From: Streptomyces sp. NBC_01210
Lineage (GTDB): Bacteria; Actinomycetota; Actinomycetes; Streptomycetales; Streptomycetaceae
Length of the DNA: 64,000 nt
NCBI RefSeq assembly: GCF_036010325.1
Contig: NZ_CP108549.1
Location: forward strand, 5,704,001 to 5,768,000
Direction of reading: 5' to 3'
Shown here: positions 6,586 to 15,188 of the stretch, piece by piece
Layout of the letters: every line of letters begins with the position of its first letter
Position numbering within the stretch: position 1 is the stretch's first letter
Position numbers and translations under genes: made by a program
Notes under the pieces: generated by a model
Database searches by the model: none
Seen by the model: the letters and a program-made list of their open reading frames with translations, nothing else
What the model was told of the DNA's origin: nothing

Positions 6586-9161
6586 CCGGCCCTCTGCTGC
6601 TCGGCGTCCGCCACCACGGGCCGGGCTCGGCACGGGCGGTCCGGGCCGCGCTGGAGGCGGCGTCGCCCGCGGCCGTGCTGATCGAGGGACCGCCCGAGGG
6701 CGACGCGCTGCTCGCGCTCGCCGCGGACGAGCAGATGCGCCCGCCGGTCGCGCTCCTCGCGCACGCGGTGGACGACCCGGGGCGGGCGGCGTTCTGGCCG
6801 CTGGCCGAGTTCTCCCCGGAGTGGGTGGCGCTCCGCTGGGCGCTGGGACACGGGGTCCCGGTCCGGTTCATCGATCTGCCGGCGGCGCATTCGCTGGCGC
6901 TGGCAGCGCAGGAGGAGACGGCGAACCGGGACGCCGCCGACGGCGAGCCAGGCTCACCCGAGGGGGCCGAGCCACCCGAGGGCAGCGGTGCCGGGACGGG
7001 TGCACCCGGAGCGGGGGCGGACAGCGTCCACCCGGAAGGCCCGGGGAAGGGCGGGCCGAGCGGGGTCGCACCGCCTACGGGGCAGGCGCCCGAGGGCAGC
7101 GGTGCTCCGGTGGCAGCACCGGGTGCGCCCGGGACCAGAGGAACCCTGGCGCCCGACGGGCGGACGCCCGGTGCGGAGGGAGGCGACGGCGCGGGCACGG
7201 TAGGACCCGAGGACGAGCGAGGCGCGCCCGACCCCCGTGGGCTGCGGATCGATCCCATCGCCGTGCTTGCCGAGACGGCCGGATACGACGATCCCGAGCG
7301 GTGGTGGGAAGACGTCATCGAGCATCGCGGTACGGGAGCCGACGCGGCGGATCCCCGCGCGCCCTTCGCCGCACTCGGGGACGCCATGGCCGCACTGCGC
7401 GAGACGTACGGGCACGGCGGACACGACCGTGATCTCGCCCGCGAGGCCCATATGCGGATCCAGCTCCGGGCCGCGCGAAAGGAGTTCGGGGACAACGTCG
7501 CCGTCGTCTGCGGCGCCTGGCATGTGCCCGCGCTCGAGGAGAGGACCGCCGTCGCCGCCGACAAGGCTCTTCTCAAGGGGCTGCCCAAGGTCAAGACCGA
7601 GATGACCTGGGTGCCCTGGACCCACCGCAGGCTCGCCCGGCACAGCGGATACGGCGCCGGCATCGACTCGCCCGGTTGGTACGGGCATCTCTTCGGCGCG
7701 GCCGACCGGCCCGTCGAGCGCTGGATGACCAAGGTCGCGGGGCTGCTGCGTGACGAGGACAGGCTGGTCTCCTCCGCCCATGTCATCGAGGCCGTACGGC
7801 TCGCCGAGACCCTCGCCGCCATGCGCGGCCGGCCCCTCGCCGGGCTGACCGAGACGACCGACGCGATACGGGCCGTGATGTGCGAGGGCTCCGACGTACC
7901 GCTGGACCTCATCCGGGACCGGCTCGTCGTCGGGGATGTGCTCGGCGAGGTGCCGGACGCGGCGCCTGCCGTGCCGCTGCAGCGTGATCTGACCCGGCTC
8001 CAGCGCAGTCTGCGGCTCAAACCGGAGGCACTGGAGCGGGAGTTGGAGCTCGATCTCCGTAAGGAGACCGACGCGGCGAAGAGCCGGCTGCTGCACCGGC
8101 TGCGGCTGCTCTCCATCGGCTGGGGCGAGGCCGTGACAGGGCGAGGGAGCACCGGCACCTTCCGGGAGAGCTGGCGGCTGCGCTGGGAGCCGGAGCTCTT
8201 CGTCAAGGTCGCGGAGGCCGGGGTGTGGGGCACGACCGTGCTCTCCGCCGCCACGGCGAAGGCCGAATCGAAGGCCGTGTCCGCGATCGCCCTTGCCGAC
8301 GTCACCGCGCTCGCCGAACAGTGCCTGCTGGCCGAACTGCCCGACGCGCTGCCCGTGGTGATGCGGGCGCTTGCCGACCGCGCCGCACTCGACTCCGACG
8401 TCGGTCATCTCGCCCAGGCGCTGCCGGCCCTCGCCCGCTCGCTGCGGTACGGGGACGTGCGGTCGACGGACACGGCCGCGCTCGGTGAGGTCGCGGCCGG
8501 GCTTGCCGAGCGGATCTGCGTCGGCCTGCCGCCCGCTTGCACCGGACTCGACGCGGACGGCGCGGCCGAGATGCGGGGCCATCTGGACGGCGTGCACACC
8601 GCGATCGGGCTGTTGCCGAAGGGCCGTGAACTGATCGCGCGCTGGGGATCGGTCCTGCATCGGCTCGCGGCCCGCGACACCGTGCCCGGAGTCATACGCG
8701 GCAGGGCGGCTCGGCTGCTGCTGGACGACGGGCGGCTCGAGGAGGACGAGGCCGCACGGCTCATGGGCCTCGCGCTCTCGGTCGGCACACCGCCCGGCGA
8801 CGCGGCCGCCTGGATCGAGGGATTCGTCGGCGGCGCGTCCGGCGGCGGAATGCTCCTGGTCCACGACGAGCGCCTGCTCGCACTCGTCGACGCCTGGCTG
8901 ACAGGCGTGTCGGCGGACGCGTTCACCGACGTACTGCCGCTGCTGCGCCGCACCTTCTCCGCGTACGAACCGGGCGTACGCCGCACCCTGGGCGAGTTGG
9001 TCCGGCACGGACCCGCGGCGGCGTCCGGCCCCACGCACGGCGAGTCCACGATGCCCGGCTTCGGCGCCGGCCTCGACGGGCCACGGGCGGACGCGGTGCT
9101 GCCGGTGCTGCATCTGCTCCTCGGAATCGACGACAACGACCTCGCGGGGGTGGCCCGATGA
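6582..9161 (+). CDS. DUF5682 family protein with two GxxH motifs
   Basis: 859-residue protein, probably cytoplasmic. Its N-terminus carries GVRH at 8-11 followed by His12, then VLIEGPPEGD with Glu35 and Glu39. A second GxxH, GAWH, lies at 311-314. Paired GxxH motifs with a conserved Glu are the signature reported for the TIKI/TraB/ChaN/EreA superfamily, so a hydrolase-like active site is inferred. Residues of about 111-220 are a Gly/Pro/Glu/Ala-rich insert of low complexity. The C-terminal 500 residues are helical with no motif recognised. The ATG at 6582 overlaps the MoxR stop and the stop overlaps the vWA start, so translation is probably coupled. Confidence 0.85.
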   Translation: MTGPLLLGVRHHGPGSARAVRAALEAASPAAVLIEGPPEGDALLALAADEQMRPPVALLAHAVDDPGRAAFWPLAEFSPEWVALRWALGHGVPVRFIDLPAAHSLALAAQEETANRDAADGEPGSPEGAEPPEGSGAGTGAPGAGADSVHPEGPGKGGPSGVAPPTGQAPEGSGAPVAAPGAPGTRGTLAPDGRTPGAEGGDGAGTVGPEDERGAPDPRGLRIDPIAVLAETAGYDDPERWWEDVIEHRGTGADAADPRAPFAALGDAMAALRETYGHGGHDRDLAREAHMRIQLRAARKEFGDNVAVVCGAWHVPALEERTAVAADKALLKGLPKVKTEMTWVPWTHRRLARHSGYGAGIDSPGWYGHLFGAADRPVERWMTKVAGLLRDEDRLVSSAHVIEAVRLAETLAAMRGRPLAGLTETTDAIRAVMCEGSDVPLDLIRDRLVVGDVLGEVPDAAPAVPLQRDLTRLQRSLRLKPEALERELELDLRKETDAAKSRLLHRLRLLSIGWGEAVTGRGSTGTFRESWRLRWEPELFVKVAEAGVWGTTVLSAATAKAESKAVSAIALADVTALAEQCLLAELPDALPVVMRALADRAALDSDVGHLAQALPALARSLRYGDVRSTDTAALGEVAAGLAERICVGLPPACTGLDADGAAEMRGHLDGVHTAIGLLPKGRELIARWGSVLHRLAARDTVPGVIRGRAARLLLDDGRLEEDEAARLMGLALSVGTPPGDAAAWIEGFVGGASGGGMLLVHDERLLALVDAWLTGVSADAFTDVLPLLRRTFSAYEPGVRRTLGELVRHGPAAASGPTHGESTMPGFGAGLDGPRADAVLPVLHLLLGIDDNDLAGVAR

Positions 9162-10450
9162 GCACGGCGACAAAGAACGAGACCGCGGACGACAGCGCGA
9201 CCGGGAACGCAACCGAAGCCGTCACGGGAAGCGGAACCGGAGGCGCAACCGCAAGCACAAGCGCCACCGGAACCGGGGACGAGCGGCTGCGGCGGTGGCG
9301 GCTCGTCCTGGGCGGCGACTCCGCCGACGGAACCGGCTGCGCGCTCAGCGGGACCGACGCGGCGATGGACGGCGCCCTGACCGCCCTCTACGGCACCGAC
9401 AAGGACAAGGGCAGCACGGGCAACCGCACCGGCAACCGCTCGGCCGGGCTCGGGGCCTCCGCGCCGTCCGTCGCGCGCTGGCTCGGCGACATCCGCACGT
9501 ACTTCCCGAGCTCCGTCGTCCAGGTCATGCAGCGTGACGCGATCGACCGGCTCGGCCTGTCCACGCTGCTGCTGGAGCCGGAGATGCTGGAGGCCGTGGA
9601 GGCCGACGTGCATCTCGTCGGCACCCTGCTCTCCCTCAACAAGGCGATGCCCGAGACGACCAAGGAGACGGCCAGGGCCGTCGTACGCAAGGTCGTCGAC
9701 GATCTCGAGAAGCGGCTCGCGACCCGCACCAGGTCCACCCTCACCGGCGCACTCGACCGTTCCGCGAAGATCAACCGCCCGCGCCACCGGGACATCGACT
9801 GGGACCGGACCATCCGGGCCAATCTGAAGAACTACCTGCCGATGCCTGAAAAAGAAGGTGCCTACACCGTCGTTCCCGAGCGGCTCATCGGATACGGACG
9901 CGCGTCCCAGTCGGTCAAGAAGGACGTGGTGCTCTGCATTGACCAGTCGGGCTCCATGGCGGCGTCCGTCGTCTACGCCTCCGTCTTCGGCGCAGTCCTC
10001 GCGTCCATGCGCTCCATTGCCACCCGACTCGTCGTCTTCGACACCGCCGTCGTCGACCTGACCGACCAGCTCGACGACCCGGTGGACGTCCTCTTCGGCA
10101 CTCAGCTCGGCGGCGGCACCGACATCAACAGAGCGCTCGCGTACTGCCAGTCGCAGATCACTCGCCCCGCCGACACCGTCGTCGTACTCATCAGCGACCT
10201 CTACGAGGGCGGTATACGCGACGAGATGCTGAAGCGGGTCGCGGCGATGAAGGCGTCCGGTGTGCAATTCGTCGCACTGCTGGCGCTCTCGGACGAGGGG
10301 ACGCCGGCGTACGACCACGAGCACGCGGCGGCGCTGGCGGCCCTGGGTGCACCGGCGTTCGCCTGTACGCCGGACCTCTTCCCGGATGTGATGGCGGCCG
10401 CGATCGAGAAGAAACCACTGCCCATATCGGACATGGTGACTCATCAGTAA
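9158..10450 (+). CDS. von Willebrand factor type A (vWA) domain protein
   Basis: 430-residue protein with a C-terminal vWA domain. The MIDAS motif DQSGS is at residues 262-266 and the metal-site Thr lies in GGGTDIN at about 321. A downstream Asp (VLISDLYEGG) completes the fold. The first 50 residues are Thr/Ala/Gly/Glu-rich and likely disordered. A helical segment precedes the vWA fold, as in MoxR-associated vWA proteins. It is the expected partner of the MoxR ATPase and is coupled to DUF5682 by an ATGA overlap. No signal peptide or membrane segment is seen, so the complex should be cytoplasmic. Confidence 0.92.
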   Translation: MSTATKNETADDSATGNATEAVTGSGTGGATASTSATGTGDERLRRWRLVLGGDSADGTGCALSGTDAAMDGALTALYGTDKDKGSTGNRTGNRSAGLGASAPSVARWLGDIRTYFPSSVVQVMQRDAIDRLGLSTLLLEPEMLEAVEADVHLVGTLLSLNKAMPETTKETARAVVRKVVDDLEKRLATRTRSTLTGALDRSAKINRPRHRDIDWDRTIRANLKNYLPMPEKEGAYTVVPERLIGYGRASQSVKKDVVLCIDQSGSMAASVVYASVFGAVLASMRSIATRLVVFDTAVVDLTDQLDDPVDVLFGTQLGGGTDINRALAYCQSQITRPADTVVVLISDLYEGGIRDEMLKRVAAMKASGVQFVALLALSDEGTPAYDHEHAAALAALGAPAFACTPDLFPDVMAAAIEKKPLPISDMVTHQ

Positions 10451-10452
10451 CA

Positions 10453-10470
10453 GGGGGCTTGCGTCCCCCC
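10453..10470 (+). terminator. Weak hairpin after the vWA gene
   Basis: GGGGG at 10453-10457 can pair with CCCCC near 10465-10470, just after the vWA stop. There is no T-tract. It may end the MoxR operon, although the next secreted-protein gene is only about 90 bp on. Confidence 0.35.
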
Positions 10471-10544
10471 GGGAGGCTCGTGCGAGCATCGTCCCGATCC
10501 CCGCGGAAGGTCCACTTCCGCCGACCGGGAAGGTTCCTCTCACT

Positions 10545-11459
10545 GTGACCGTCGCAGCTGCTCGTTCTGCTGCCGTTCTGTGCGCACTGCGCCGGGCGGC
10601 CGGCGAGCAGCGTGCGCTGCAAGTGGTGCTGTTCCTCGGGGGACTGATGACCCTCGGTCTTCTCTACGGCGGCCAGGCGCACGCGGCGGATTCAGCGGGT
10701 ATGCCGGAATCGACGGTGTCGGCCGGCACCGAGGTGCGCGTCGCGCCGCCGACCGGGCCGGTCCCGGCGCGGGAACTGCGGCGCGTGGCAACGGACTCCG
10801 CCGACGTCGGCACCACTGACGCCGCGGACACGGTCGACTCTGCCAAGTCCGCCCAACCCGTGCAGCCCGGTCGGCCGGGCGAGGCGGCGCAGCCCGTCCA
10901 GACCGTTCGTCATGTGGTGAAGCAGGCCGCGGACAACGTGCGGGACGTCGTACTGCCAGTGGCCCAGCCGCTGACCGGGCCTCTCACCGAGACGCTGAAC
11001 GGGCTCCTGCCCGTACCGCTGCCGCCGCCCGGCGGCGACGCGGATCAGGGACTCACGCCGCAGCTCCCCGTCGACCGGCCCGTGGACGACTCCGCGGACC
11101 GGTTCACGGTCGACAACCCCGCGGACTCTGCGGACCCCGGCCCGTGGTCCGGCACGACCGCCACCACGGTCGGTCCGGTCGGCGGGTACGACAGGGCTCT
11201 TGGCTTCCGGCAGGCCGAATTCCGTTACGAGCGGCCGGTAACTGCGCCCGCGCCCGCTCAAGTCCCCGGCAAGCCCTGCGACTCCACGCACGGCGCGTTG
11301 CAGCAGTCCGGCGAGACGCACGCACCGCGTAAGGGAGACCAGCACGCGGCGACGAGCCCCTACGGCACGCAGTTCGCGCTCGTACCGGGCGTGGCCTGGG
11401 CCGCAGCCGAAGCGCCGACCCGCGAACGACCGCGCGACATCCTCGAATTCCCCGGCTAG
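10545..11459 (+). CDS. Secreted protein of unknown function
   Basis: 304 residues. A hydrophobic segment (ALQVVLFLGGLMTLGLLYGG) at about 25-44 followed by QAHAADS looks like a signal peptide with cleavage after AHA. The mature part is Ala/Val/Asp/Pro-rich, with stretches such as VVKQAADNVRDVVLPVAQPL that could be amphipathic helices. No domain is recognised. It starts at a GTG (10545) preceded by GGAAGG. The next gene encodes another exported protein with similar V/A/P composition, so the two may act together at the cell surface. Streptomyces relatives are annotated only as hypothetical. Confidence 0.7.
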   Translation: MTVAAARSAAVLCALRRAAGEQRALQVVLFLGGLMTLGLLYGGQAHAADSAGMPESTVSAGTEVRVAPPTGPVPARELRRVATDSADVGTTDAADTVDSAKSAQPVQPGRPGEAAQPVQTVRHVVKQAADNVRDVVLPVAQPLTGPLTETLNGLLPVPLPPPGGDADQGLTPQLPVDRPVDDSADRFTVDNPADSADPGPWSGTTATTVGPVGGYDRALGFRQAEFRYERPVTAPAPAQVPGKPCDSTHGALQQSGETHAPRKGDQHAATSPYGTQFALVPGVAWAAAEAPTRERPRDILEFPG

Positions 11460-11565
11460 GGCAGTCCTTTCCCCGCTCAAGACCTGCCGCGCGGGGGCGG
11501 GACAGGTCTGCCCGCCAACCGGATAGTTCCGGACAGCCGAATGAATTCGAAGGATTGACGTAAGC

Positions 11566-12564
11566 ATGCATAAGAACATCCGCCGTTCCATAGCCGTCGC
11601 TGCCACGGCCACCGGCATGTGGGCCCTCGGCACCGCCGCGGCCAGCGCCGACGAGCTGCCCGTCTCCGTACCGCTCTCCGCGCCCGACGAGGCGGCCGAC
11701 GTTGTCGACGACGTCAAGGACGTCGACGTGGTCAAGGACGCCCAGGGCGTCGACGCCGTCCAGGGTGCCAAGGGCGCCGCCGCCGACGCCAAGCGCACCG
11801 CCACCGGCAGGGCTGCTCAGGCCACGGGCACGGCCACCGGCACGGCCGCCCAGGCCAAGCGCACCACCACCGGCACGGCCGCCCAGGCCCGCCAGTACGC
11901 CGAGGCCGAGCTCCCGGCGTACCAGGTCCCGGCCACCCCCGACGTGGCCGACGTCCAGAGCGAGATCGACTACCTCTTCGGTCCGCTCGCCGCCTTCGCG
12001 CCGCAGCTCGCCGAGCAGGCCCCGTCCCAGGTCCACTACCAGGCGCAGGGCGCCGTCGCCGCCGCCACCCCGCTCGCCGCTGCCGCCGCGCAGGACACCC
12101 TGCCGCCCATCGCCGCCCGTGCCGTGAACGGCGTGCTCCCGGTCGCCGGTCAGGCGGTCGGTGACGTCGACGGTTTCGCCCAGGGCGTGGTCGGTGACGT
12201 GACGCCGTTCGCAGGTGGCGTCGTGGGCGAGGTCCAGCCCTTCGCCGGTGGCGTCGTCTCCGAGGTTCAGCCCTTCGCGGGCGGGGTCGTCGGTGCGGTC
12301 CAGCCGCTCGTCGAGACCGTCGTCGACCACGCCCAGCCGGTCGTGCACGGCATCGGCGGCAGCGCCGGCTCGCTGGCCCAGGGTGTCGTGGGCGATGCCA
12401 CGCCGTTCGCCGGTGGTGTCACCTCCGAGGTCCGGCCGTTCGCGCAGCACGTGTACGGCACGGCCGACTCGACGCCGCTCGTCGGCAACGCCGTCTCCGG
12501 CGTCCAGGGCGTGGCCTCCTCGACCACCCCGGGCTACGTGTCGCACCTGACGCAGGGCATCTGA
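11566..12564 (+). CDS. Secreted Val/Ala-rich protein with internal repeats
   Basis: 332 residues with a clear signal peptide (basic MHKNIRRS, hydrophobic core, cleavage near AAASA-DE). Residues of about 45-110 contain Lys/Thr/Ala repeats (TGTAAQAKRT). Residues of about 199-290 contain tandem units of about 12 residues built on VTPFAGGVVGE and VQPFAGGVVSE. No catalytic motif is seen. The repeat style suggests a structural wall- or surface-associated protein. An upstream GAAGGATTG may serve as ribosome site. Relatives in Streptomyces are sometimes labelled ATP-binding protein, but I see no nucleotide-binding motif and do not support that name. Confidence 0.72.
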   Translation: MHKNIRRSIAVAATATGMWALGTAAASADELPVSVPLSAPDEAADVVDDVKDVDVVKDAQGVDAVQGAKGAAADAKRTATGRAAQATGTATGTAAQAKRTTTGTAAQARQYAEAELPAYQVPATPDVADVQSEIDYLFGPLAAFAPQLAEQAPSQVHYQAQGAVAAATPLAAAAAQDTLPPIAARAVNGVLPVAGQAVGDVDGFAQGVVGDVTPFAGGVVGEVQPFAGGVVSEVQPFAGGVVGAVQPLVETVVDHAQPVVHGIGGSAGSLAQGVVGDATPFAGGVTSEVRPFAQHVYGTADSTPLVGNAVSGVQGVASSTTPGYVSHLTQGI

Positions 12565-12990
12565 CGCAAGCCTGTGACACATGTGACGGAGTGCATCTGA
12601 CAGGCGGGTCCGATGTTCGCGGGCGGTCCTCATTGGGGTGAGGGCCGCCCGATTCCGTTCGCAGCGGTGAACCTGCCGTCCCGCGCCCAGCCGACGGCAA
12701 CCTTCTCCGCGCCCGCACGGACCCGCCCCGTGTCCGCCCCGACCCCGCCCTGTGTCCGCCCTGTATCCATGTCCGACGCGGCCACCCGTGCGCTCTGTGA
12801 CAGGTATCACCGCTCAGGTGTGATCTGCGATTTAGGGACCTCGGGCCCACGGGGATAACCTGCGAGACGGACATGCCGCGTACTCGGACACCGTGTACGC
12901 CTCCCTCAGTGACAGCGCAGTCACGTTGCCCTTCGCGGCACGCCCACGCAGAAAACGAACCGCGAGACCACTGAAAAGGGACGGACGCGC
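12565..12990 (+). promoter_or_regulatory. Upstream region of sucCD
   Basis: 426 bp without a convincing gene. A possible -10 box TAACCT lies at 12857-12862 within GGGGATAACCTGCGAG, which would give a leader of about 120 nt before sucC. GAAAAGGGACGG near 12973-12984 can serve as the ribosome site. Small open frames here have no start or codon bias that I trust. Confidence 0.4.
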
Positions 12991-14169
12991 GTGGACCTGT
13001 TCGAGTACCAGGCGAGGGACCTCTTCGCCAAGCACGGTGTACCGGTGCTGGCCGGTGAAGTCATTGACACGCCTGACGCGGCGCGCGAGGCCACCGAGAG
13101 GCTGGGCGGTAAGTCGGTCGTCAAGGCCCAGGTGAAGGTCGGCGGCCGCGGCAAGGCCGGCGGCGTGAAGCTGGCCGCCACCCCGGACGAGGCCGTCGCC
13201 CGCGCGACGGACATTCTCGGCATGGACATCAAGGGCCACACGGTCCACAAGGTGATGATCGCCGAGACCGCCCCCGAGATTGCCGAGGAGTACTACGTCT
13301 CGTACCTCCTCGACCGCACCAACCGCACCTTCCTCGCCATGGCGTCCGTCCAGGGCGGCATGGACATCGAGGAGGTCGCGGAGAAGACCCCCGAGGCCCT
13401 CGCGAAGGTTCCGGTCAACGCCGTTGACGGCGTGACGATCGAGAAGGCCCGCGAGATCGTCGCCCAGGCGAAGTTCCCGGCCGAGGTTGCCGAGCAGGTC
13501 GCCGAGGTCCTGGTGACACTGTGGGACACCTTCGTCGCCGAGGACGCGCTCCTCGTCGAGGTCAACCCGCTCGCGAAGGTCGCCGACGGCCGCATCATCG
13601 CGCTGGACGGCAAGGTGTCTCTCGACGAGAACGCCGACTTCCGTCAGCCCGAGCACGAGGCGCTCGAGGACAAGGACGCAGCCAACCCGCTCGAGGCTGC
13701 CGCCAAGGCCAAGAACCTCAACTACGTCAAGCTCGACGGCGAGGTCGGCATCATCGGCAACGGCGCGGGTCTGGTCATGTCGACCCTCGACGTCGTCGCG
13801 TACGCCGGTGAGGCGCACGGCGGCGTGAAGCCCGCCAACTTCCTCGACATCGGTGGCGGTGCCTCCGCCGAGGTCATGGCGAACGGCCTCGAGATCATTC
13901 TCGGCGACCCGGACGTCAAGTCCGTCTTCGTCAACGTCTTCGGTGGCATCACCGCGTGCGACGAGGTCGCCAACGGCATCGTGCAGGCCTTGGCACTGCT
14001 CAAGTCCAAGGGCGAAGATGTGAACAAGCCGCTGGTCGTGCGCCTCGACGGCAACAACGCGGAGCTGGGTCGCAGGATCCTGTCCGACGCCAACCACCCG
14101 CTCGTGCAGCGCGTGGACACCATGGACGGCGCGGCCGACAAGGCCGCCGAGCTCGCGGCTGCGAAGTAA
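12991..14169 (+). CDS. sucC: Succinyl-CoA ligase [ADP-forming] subunit beta
   Basis: 392-residue beta subunit of succinyl-CoA synthetase, the TCA-cycle step that converts succinyl-CoA, ADP and phosphate to succinate, CoA and ATP. The N-terminus [16 protein letters not shown] and the ATP-grasp segment [12 protein letters not shown] are diagnostic. VEVNPLAK and [12 protein letters not shown] are conserved metal and subunit-contact regions. Length matches the family (about 390). The start is the GTG at 12991. sucD follows 21 bp after the stop, so the two form an operon and an alpha-beta complex in the cytoplasm. Confidence 0.97.
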   Translation: MDLFEYQARDLFAKHGVPVLAGEVIDTPDAAREATERLGGKSVVKAQVKVGGRGKAGGVKLAATPDEAVARATDILGMDIKGHTVHKVMIAETAPEIAEEYYVSYLLDRTNRTFLAMASVQGGMDIEEVAEKTPEALAKVPVNAVDGVTIEKAREIVAQAKFPAEVAEQVAEVLVTLWDTFVAEDALLVEVNPLAKVADGRIIALDGKVSLDENADFRQPEHEALEDKDAANPLEAAAKAKNLNYVKLDGEVGIIGNGAGLVMSTLDVVAYAGEAHGGVKPANFLDIGGGASAEVMANGLEIILGDPDVKSVFVNVFGGITACDEVANGIVQALALLKSKGEDVNKPLVVRLDGNNAELGRRILSDANHPLVQRVDTMDGAADKAAELAAAK

Positions 14170-14190
14170 GGGACGAGGGACTCCAACACC

Positions 14191-15075
14191 ATGGCTATCT
14201 TCCTCACCAAGGACAGCAAGGTCATCGTCCAGGGCATGACCGGCGCCACCGGCATGAAGCACACCAAGCTCATGCTCGCTGACGGCACCAACATCGTCGG
14301 CGGTGTGAACCCGCGCAAGGCCGGCGCGTCCGTCGACTTCGACGGCACCGAGGTGCCCGTCTTCGGCTCCGTCGCCGAGGCGATGGAGAAGACCGGCGCC
14401 AACGTCTCCGTCGTCTTCGTGCCGCCGGCCTTCGCCAAGGCCGCTGTCGTCGAGGCGATCGACGCCGAGATCGGTCTCGCCGTCGTCATCACCGAGGGCA
14501 TCGCGGTCCACGACTCGGCCGCCTTCTGGGCGTACGCCGGCTCGAAGGGCAACAAGACCCGGATCATCGGCCCGAACTGCCCCGGCCTGATCACCCCCGG
14601 TCAGTCCAACGCCGGCATCATCCCGGGCGACATCACCAAGCCCGGCCGCATCGGTCTCGTGTCCAAGTCCGGCACGCTGACCTACCAGATGATGTACGAG
14701 CTCCGTGACATCGGCTTCTCCTCGGCCGTCGGCATCGGTGGCGACCCGGTCATCGGTACGACGCACATCGACGCCCTCGCGGCGTTCGAGGCCGACCCCG
14801 AGACCGACCTGATCGTGATGATCGGCGAGATCGGCGGCGACGCCGAGGAGCGTGCGGCCGACTACATCGCCAAGAACGTGACCAAGCCGGTCGTCGGCTA
14901 CGTCGCGGGCTTCACGGCGCCCGAGGGCAAGACCATGGGCCACGCCGGCGCCATCGTCTCCGGCTCCTCCGGCACCGCGCAGGCGAAGAAGGAGGCCCTC
15001 GAGGCCGCGGGCGTCAAGGTCGGCAAGACGCCGACCGAGACGGCCAAGCTGGCGCGCGCGATCCTCGCCGGCTGA
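14191..15075 (+). CDS. sucD: Succinyl-CoA ligase subunit alpha
   Basis: 294-residue alpha subunit, which binds CoA and carries the phosphohistidine intermediate. The CoA-binding Rossmann start ([10 protein letters not shown]) and the active-site GHAGAIVSG, with His251, are present. Length fits the family (about 290-300). A ribosome site GGGACGAGGGA precedes the ATG. The gene ends 61 bp before a 12-bp-arm hairpin shared with the convergent gene downstream. Confidence 0.97.
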   Translation: MAIFLTKDSKVIVQGMTGATGMKHTKLMLADGTNIVGGVNPRKAGASVDFDGTEVPVFGSVAEAMEKTGANVSVVFVPPAFAKAAVVEAIDAEIGLAVVITEGIAVHDSAAFWAYAGSKGNKTRIIGPNCPGLITPGQSNAGIIPGDITKPGRIGLVSKSGTLTYQMMYELRDIGFSSAVGIGGDPVIGTTHIDALAAFEADPETDLIVMIGEIGGDAEERAADYIAKNVTKPVVGYVAGFTAPEGKTMGHAGAIVSGSSGTAQAKKEALEAAGVKVGKTPTETAKLARAILAG

Positions 15076-15135
15076 CCTTCGCGACAAAGCAGTACACACG
15101 GCAGTACGCAGCAGTACGCCGTGCGCAGTTCGTAC

Positions 15136-15174
15136 GAGTGGGCCCGCTCCTCCTGGTGAGGTGCGGGCCCACTC
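15136..15174. terminator. Bidirectional terminator after sucCD
   Basis: GAGTGGGCCCGC at 15136-15147 pairs exactly with GCGGGCCCACTC at 15163-15174 around a 15-base loop. It lies between the convergent sucD and the 15189 gene and can stop transcription from both sides. Confidence 0.8.
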
Positions 15175-15188
15175 GCGTACCGCCGGGT

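Noticed and set aside
11104..12810. Large minus-strand open frame over the secreted-protein genes
   Set aside because: It is Gly/Arg/Asp-rich, antisense to two genes with signal peptides, and has no ribosome site.
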